A DNA stretch of 64,000 bases from Lactiplantibacillus daoliensis (GTDB taxonomy: Bacteria > Bacillota > Bacilli > Lactobacillales > Lactobacillaceae), in NCBI RefSeq assembly GCF_005405005.1, contig NZ_BJDH01000001.1:400399-464398 (forward strand), in the 5' to 3' direction. Below, in pieces: positions 60,732 to 64,000 of the stretch. A model generated the notes under the pieces. It did not search any database. It saw only the letters and a program-made list of their open reading frames with translations, and had not been told where the DNA came from. The position numbers were made by a program, and so were the translations under genes. Numbering within the stretch: the stretch's first letter is position 1; every line of letters begins with the position of its first letter.

Positions 60732-60751
60732 GTGAATCATTCAACTATATT

Positions 60752-60780
60752 AGAATACAAAACTTTGAATAAAAAATCAA
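60752..60780 (-). promoter_or_regulatory. Promoter of tRNA-Tyr/tRNA-Gln
   Basis: Minus-strand TTGATT (60780-60775), a 17-bp spacer and TATTCT (60757-60752), 20 bp before tRNA-Tyr. Confidence 0.5.
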
Positions 60781-60799
60781 GCCATTTTGCAAAGTTTTT

Positions 60800-61633
60800 T
60801 TATTTTTCAGCTAAATCTAATATTTTCAAATCATGTTGCCATTCTGACATGAAAGTTGTCTCTTGCCATTCGTTTAAACGAGGTCGCCCATAACCGACTG
60901 CTTGATCATAATAAACCGTCTGATTAAACTGGTGGGGCTGTGGATGCACGTGTAGGTGTCCAAACAAGACGTGCGAAACTTGATACTGTTCAACCATGTC
61001 ACCTAAGCGAGCCGTCCCCATCAAAGCATTTGCCATGTTCCAGAACCGGTTATCATCTGTAAACCGTAAATAGTCAACCTTCGGCACAAAATGCGTCATT
61101 AAAATGACCTGTTTGTGCGCCACCTGTGCCAAACTGAGTTGCGCTTTCAACTGTGTCAACATCAGCTCTGCACGCTCCGGATCACTCATTGGTTGCTTAA
61201 TGGCCCGATCGATCCAAAACGCCCGTTTCCATTGCTGAAAATCCGCCAGTGTCGTCCCTGGTACCTGAGAAGCAAAACGATAGTCATACCAACCATTATG
61301 TCCAATCAGCCGCCACTGACTATTAGGAAGATCAACATATTGATTATGTAGATAGCCTGCAAATTGACCTGTTTCCAGCTCATCAAACGAGATACCGTGA
61401 ACCATGTCGTGATTGCCTGCAATCCAATAAACCTGTGTCTGCGAACCTAATAATGCCTGTAAATCGACTACGTATTGCTGACTTCGTTGAAAATCATTAA
61501 ATAAATCGCCAGCAATCAAATAAACTTGCACCCCATTCGCCAATAAATAGTCAGCTTGCGCACGCATTGTCGGCTGAACCTCAACTTTATTCACATCAAA
61601 ATGGTTATCACTCGTAAAAGCCACCCGAATCAC
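60800..61633 (-). CDS. Calcineurin-like metallophosphoesterase
   Basis: 277 residues from GTG 61633 (MIRVAFTSDNHFD), spaced 5 nt after GGGGTGA; GTG 61642 overlaps that site. All metal-binding motifs are in order: SDNHFD (~10), IAGDLFNDF (~45), IAGNHDMVHG (~73), LMTHFVPKV (~180) and FGHLHVHPQ (~228). The substrate could be a nucleotide, phosphodiester or phosphoprotein and cannot be told from the sequence. It starts just after the terminator of dtpT. Confidence 0.88.
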   Translation of the reverse strand: MIRVAFTSDNHFDVNKVEVQPTMRAQADYLLANGVQVYLIAGDLFNDFQRSQQYVVDLQALLGSQTQVYWIAGNHDMVHGISFDELETGQFAGYLHNQYVDLPNSQWRLIGHNGWYDYRFASQVPGTTLADFQQWKRAFWIDRAIKQPMSDPERAELMLTQLKAQLSLAQVAHKQVILMTHFVPKVDYLRFTDDNRFWNMANALMGTARLGDMVEQYQVSHVLFGHLHVHPQPHQFNQTVYYDQAVGYGRPRLNEWQETTFMSEWQHDLKILDLAEK

Positions 61634-61647
61634 GTCCGTCACCCCAA

Positions 61648-61687
61648 TAAAAAAGATATGCTATCTTTAAGATAACATACCTTTCTT
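61648..61687 (-). terminator. Terminator of dtpT
   Basis: Minus-strand AAAGGTATGTTATC and GATAGCATATCTTT pair with two mismatches around TTAAA, followed by six T. Confidence 0.85.
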
Positions 61688-61697
61688 TAAATAGGTT

Positions 61698-63170
61698 TTA
61701 TCGAATTCCTTGCATTGACTTTTTGATCATTGGCACCATCATAAAGAGAATAATCCCTAAGACGACACTGACAATCCCAATCGTGGCAAAGTATGGTACT
61801 TCGGTCTCTGATGAATAGAAACGCACAATCTGTGCATTTAGTGCACTCCCAGCCGCATCGGTCAGAAACCACATACTCATCATTTGAGAAGCAAATGCCT
61901 TTGGAGCTAATTTAGTCGTGACTGATAAGCCAATTGGTGAAATTAACATTTCAGCAATTTCTACGACAGCCCAACTACCAACGAGCCATAATGGACTAAC
62001 CTTACCACTAGTTCCAAAGAAGAACCCTGGCATCGCCATGATCAAGTATGAGACCCCGGCAAAGACTAACCCAACTGCAAACTTGGCAGGTGAACTAGGC
62101 TGCTTTTTGCCCCACTTCGTCCATAGCAATACGAATGGTGTGGTATAAAGCATAATAAATAGTGGATTTAAGATTTGGAAGTCAGAAGCTGCTAAGTGCC
62201 AGCCTAAGAGATTCAAACTAGTCCGATCTGCCGCAAATAATGCTAAGACAGCAGAACCTTGTTCTTCAATTGCCCAGAACAGTGCAGCGGCGATAAATAG
62301 TGGAATATAAGCCCGCACACGTGACCGTTCCTTGGCATTCGTTTTTTCAGAGGTTAGCATCAACGTAAAGTAAACCACTGGTGTCAAAATAACCAGCACA
62401 CTAATCAAGGTAATAATATTGTTGAGATTCAAAGCGTTCATCAATTGCATTAGGAGTAAAACTAAACCCAATCCAACGATACCAATCAGGGTTCGGCGAA
62501 TGACTTTGCTCAAATCACCGGGTTCTAACGGATCAGTTGGATATAGACTAGCAGTACTTAAATTCTTCTTACCATCAAAATAATATTGTAGTAAACCGAA
62601 GAACATCCCAATGGCAGCCAATGAGAAACCAAGGTGGAAGTTCACTCCCAACCCAATCCGGCCAACCAAGATAGGTGCGACCAATGAGCCCAAGTTAATC
62701 CCAAACACAAAGATACTGAAACCAGCATCACGCCGTGTATCTTCGGCCGTGTATAATTGACCGACCATATCAGAAACGTTAGGCTTTAATAAACCAGTCC
62801 CAATCACGATCAAGGCAATGGAGATAAACAAGGTGCTAACGCCAGCCGGAATCGACAAGACAATGTGGCCCAACATAATGAGGACCCCACCAATAAAGAC
62901 AGTCTTCCGACTACCCCAGACCCGGTCTGACAAAAATCCACCCAAGACACTGGAAACATAAACTAATGCTGAGTAGATTGACATAATCGATGCAGCGGTT
63001 CCTTGATCAAAACCAAGGCCACCCTTAGCAACACTGTAGTACATATAGAAGATTAACAGCGCGCGCATCCCATAGTAACTGAATCGTTCCCACATTTCTG
63101 TGAAGAACAACGTCCGCAAGCCACGGGGTTGGCCAAAGAACGACCGATCCAGTTTTTGCTCTTTATCCAA
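61698..63170 (-). CDS. dtpT: Proton-coupled di-/tripeptide transporter (POT family)
   Basis: 490 residues, about 14 membrane segments. POT signatures are [19 protein letters not shown] near residues 25-43 (ExxERFxYYG, proton coupling) and [18 protein letters not shown] near 150 (FYxxINxG type). [16 protein letters not shown] and [18 protein letters not shown] follow the known family layout. It imports short peptides, feeding peptidases such as the PepC encoded at 24.8 kb. Transcribed alone. Confidence 0.95.
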   Translation of the reverse strand: MDKEQKLDRSFFGQPRGLRTLFFTEMWERFSYYGMRALLIFYMYYSVAKGGLGFDQGTAASIMSIYSALVYVSSVLGGFLSDRVWGSRKTVFIGGVLIMLGHIVLSIPAGVSTLFISIALIVIGTGLLKPNVSDMVGQLYTAEDTRRDAGFSIFVFGINLGSLVAPILVGRIGLGVNFHLGFSLAAIGMFFGLLQYYFDGKKNLSTASLYPTDPLEPGDLSKVIRRTLIGIVGLGLVLLLMQLMNALNLNNIITLISVLVILTPVVYFTLMLTSEKTNAKERSRVRAYIPLFIAAALFWAIEEQGSAVLALFAADRTSLNLLGWHLAASDFQILNPLFIMLYTTPFVLLWTKWGKKQPSSPAKFAVGLVFAGVSYLIMAMPGFFFGTSGKVSPLWLVGSWAVVEIAEMLISPIGLSVTTKLAPKAFASQMMSMWFLTDAAGSALNAQIVRFYSSETEVPYFATIGIVSVVLGIILFMMVPMIKKSMQGIR

Positions 63171-63253
63171 TTAAATTTCCTCCAAACTTCATTAAGCAGA
63201 TCGAACTTCGTTTAAAAGTAACAAATTCTGTTTCTTAATTAAACATAATAACT

Positions 63254-63282
63254 ATTATACTAGCCTTAATCTTATTCAACAA
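63254..63282 (-). promoter_or_regulatory. Putative promoter of dtpT
   Basis: Minus-strand TTGTTG (63282-63277), a 17-bp spacer and perfect TATAAT (63259-63254), ~85 bp before the start codon. Confidence 0.55.
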
Positions 63283-63641
63283 TGGATTTAATCGACTTCT
63301 AATTTTATCCACATTAATGAAAAGCATTCTCATAATAACTATGTAAATCTAAAGCCTGTTAAATCACTAAAATCAGCTATATTCAAGGATTAAGTGTCTA
63401 AGTATAAAACATTTCATAACATAGATTTCTAATTTTATACTTTCATTCACAGACCGTGATCACTTCAAAAACAGCCTAATTATTGTCAAAAATCTAATTA
63501 AACAAATTCAGTTTTCAATCATTAGATCAGTTTTAAGTGTTGATGCCTTCAGATTTATCACGTTCAATCGTTTATTGGATTGCAATTTTAAGGTACACCA
63601 GTACGACCAATCTAGCTTTGCATTACAACCGATTGTGTAAC
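63283..63641. other. A+T-rich intergenic stretch, no gene seen
   Basis: Between the dtpT promoter and the rRNA/tRNA terminator. No reading frame with a ribosome site, no tRNA and no strong hairpin; it may hold dtpT control sites that I cannot name. Confidence 0.6.
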
Positions 63642-63672
63642 AAAAAAGCGTTCAGATTTTAGCCTGAACGCT
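63642..63672 (-). terminator. Terminator of the rRNA-tRNA operon
   Basis: Minus-strand AGCGTTCAG and CTGAACGCT (63672-63664 and 63655-63647), perfect 9-bp stem, followed by six T. Confidence 0.93.
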
Positions 63673-63726
63673 ACTCAACAGTCGAATTGAATTAAAAAAG
63701 ACGAGAACCACGTCCCGTCTCACAAG

Positions 63727-63799
63727 TGCCGGCTACCAGAGTCGAACTGATGACCCTCGGTTTACGATACCGATGCTCTACCAACTGAGCTAAGCCGGC
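63727..63799 (-). tRNA. tRNA-Thr (anticodon CGT)
   Basis: 73 nt. Acceptor GCCGGCT/AGCCGGC, anticodon stem TCGGT/ACCGA around ATCGTAA (34-36 = CGT). CCA not encoded. Last gene of the rRNA-tRNA operon. Confidence 0.96.
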
Positions 63800-63844
63800 A
63801 TGATATAAAAAAGATGTCAACACCGTGGGGGCTAACATCTGTCA

Positions 63845-63917
63845 CTCCGACAGGCGGGCTCGAACCGTCGACATCTTGATTAACAGTCAAGCGCTCTACC
63901 AACTGAGCTATGTCGGA
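63845..63917 (-). tRNA. tRNA-Asn (anticodon GTT)
   Basis: 73 nt. Acceptor TCCGACA/TGTCGGA with G73, anticodon stem CTTGA/TCAAG around CTGTTAA (34-36 = GTT). CCA not encoded. It lies 6 bp after the 5S rRNA. Confidence 0.97.
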
Positions 63918-63923
63918 ATATTC

Positions 63924-64000
63924 GCATGGCAACGTCCTACCCTCGCAGGGAGCGATCCCCCAACTACTCTCGGCGCTAAGAAGCTTAACTTCTGTGTTCG
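63924..64000 (-). rRNA. 5S ribosomal RNA (3' part, cut by window edge)
   Basis: The minus strand reads CGAACACAGAAGTTAAGCTT at the edge, the conserved 5S loop region, on to GGACGTTGCCATGC at the 3' end. About 77 of ~117 nt are present. 23S and 16S should lie beyond the right edge. Confidence 0.95.

Noticed and set aside
1..64000. CRISPR array, prophage, insertion sequence, toxin-antitoxin pair or bacteriocin cluster
   Set aside because: No direct-repeat array, integrase, transposase, capsid gene or double-glycine leader peptide was seen on either strand.

Overview
The window looks like the chromosome of a lactic acid bacterium of the Lactiplantibacillus plantarum group. The reasons are the gene content and style: a mannose PTS with a LevR/ManR-type sigma-54 activator, PepC, a POT peptide transporter, lipoprotein plus secreted nuclease, a stand-alone fabH-accBCDA cluster, an LCP protein, strong AGGAGG ribosome sites, frequent TTG/GTG starts and moderate G+C. 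The species call is inference from recall and was not checked by any search. No prophage, insertion sequence, CRISPR array or plasmid origin was seen.

Layout. 1-2.1 kb: the end of nrdE, nrdF and a LOG-family hydrolase (+). 2.1-2.7 kb: a gene-free stretch with two large cloverleaf-like inverted-repeat elements. 2.7-9.8 kb: mprF (-), a lipoprotein/secreted-nuclease pair (+) and a UvrA-like ABC protein without a UvrB-binding domain (-). 10-22.9 kb is one long leftward information-processing block, read from high to low coordinates: radA, yacL, gltX, T-box, cysS, mrnC, rlmB, yacP, sigH, rpmG, secE, nusG, an alpha/beta hydrolase, rplK, rplA, L10 leader, rplJ, rplL. 23-26 kb: dut (-), then a GNAT protein, rpiA and pepC (+). 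26-30.7 kb: multicopper oxidase, phosphoglycerate mutase, an EamA and an AEC transporter (-). 30.9-32.1 kb: an LCP cell-wall ligase (+). 32.2-32.5 kb: a second copy of the 180-bp repeat. 32.5-36.7 kb: a malonyl-CoA operon fabH-accB-accC-accD-accA (-).

37-44.5 kb is the most integrated regulatory unit. manXYZ and manO are preceded by a textbook -24/-12 (sigma-54) promoter. The LevR/ManR activator gene is followed by stand-alone IIA and IIB genes with their own -24/-12 promoter. A shared TGATACACTA motif lies upstream of all three transcription units, and a catabolite-response element sits in the manX leader. The stand-alone IIA and IIB have no IIC/IID partner and probably act as phospho-relay sensors for the activator.

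44.5-64 kb: a C39-like secreted protease, tRNA-Leu, thrB-hom, sprT-tex, a small unknown protein, a P-type cation ATPase behind a probable Mn2+ (yybP-ykoY) riboswitch, pncB-nadE (NAD salvage), a TagA-type glycosyltransferase, nagA with a GntR repressor whose operator fills the promoter spacer, proC, tRNA-Gln and tRNA-Tyr, a metallophosphoesterase, the peptide transporter dtpT, and the 3' end of an rRNA operon (5S, tRNA-Asn, tRNA-Thr, terminator) running off the right edge.

The least explained item is the pair of 180-bp elements at 2181-2360 and 32258-32437. Each has inverted-repeat ends and internal hairpins, each lies just downstream of a gene in the same relative orientation, and hairpin pairing is kept despite base changes. 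A second, unrelated cloverleaf-like element sits next to the first copy.
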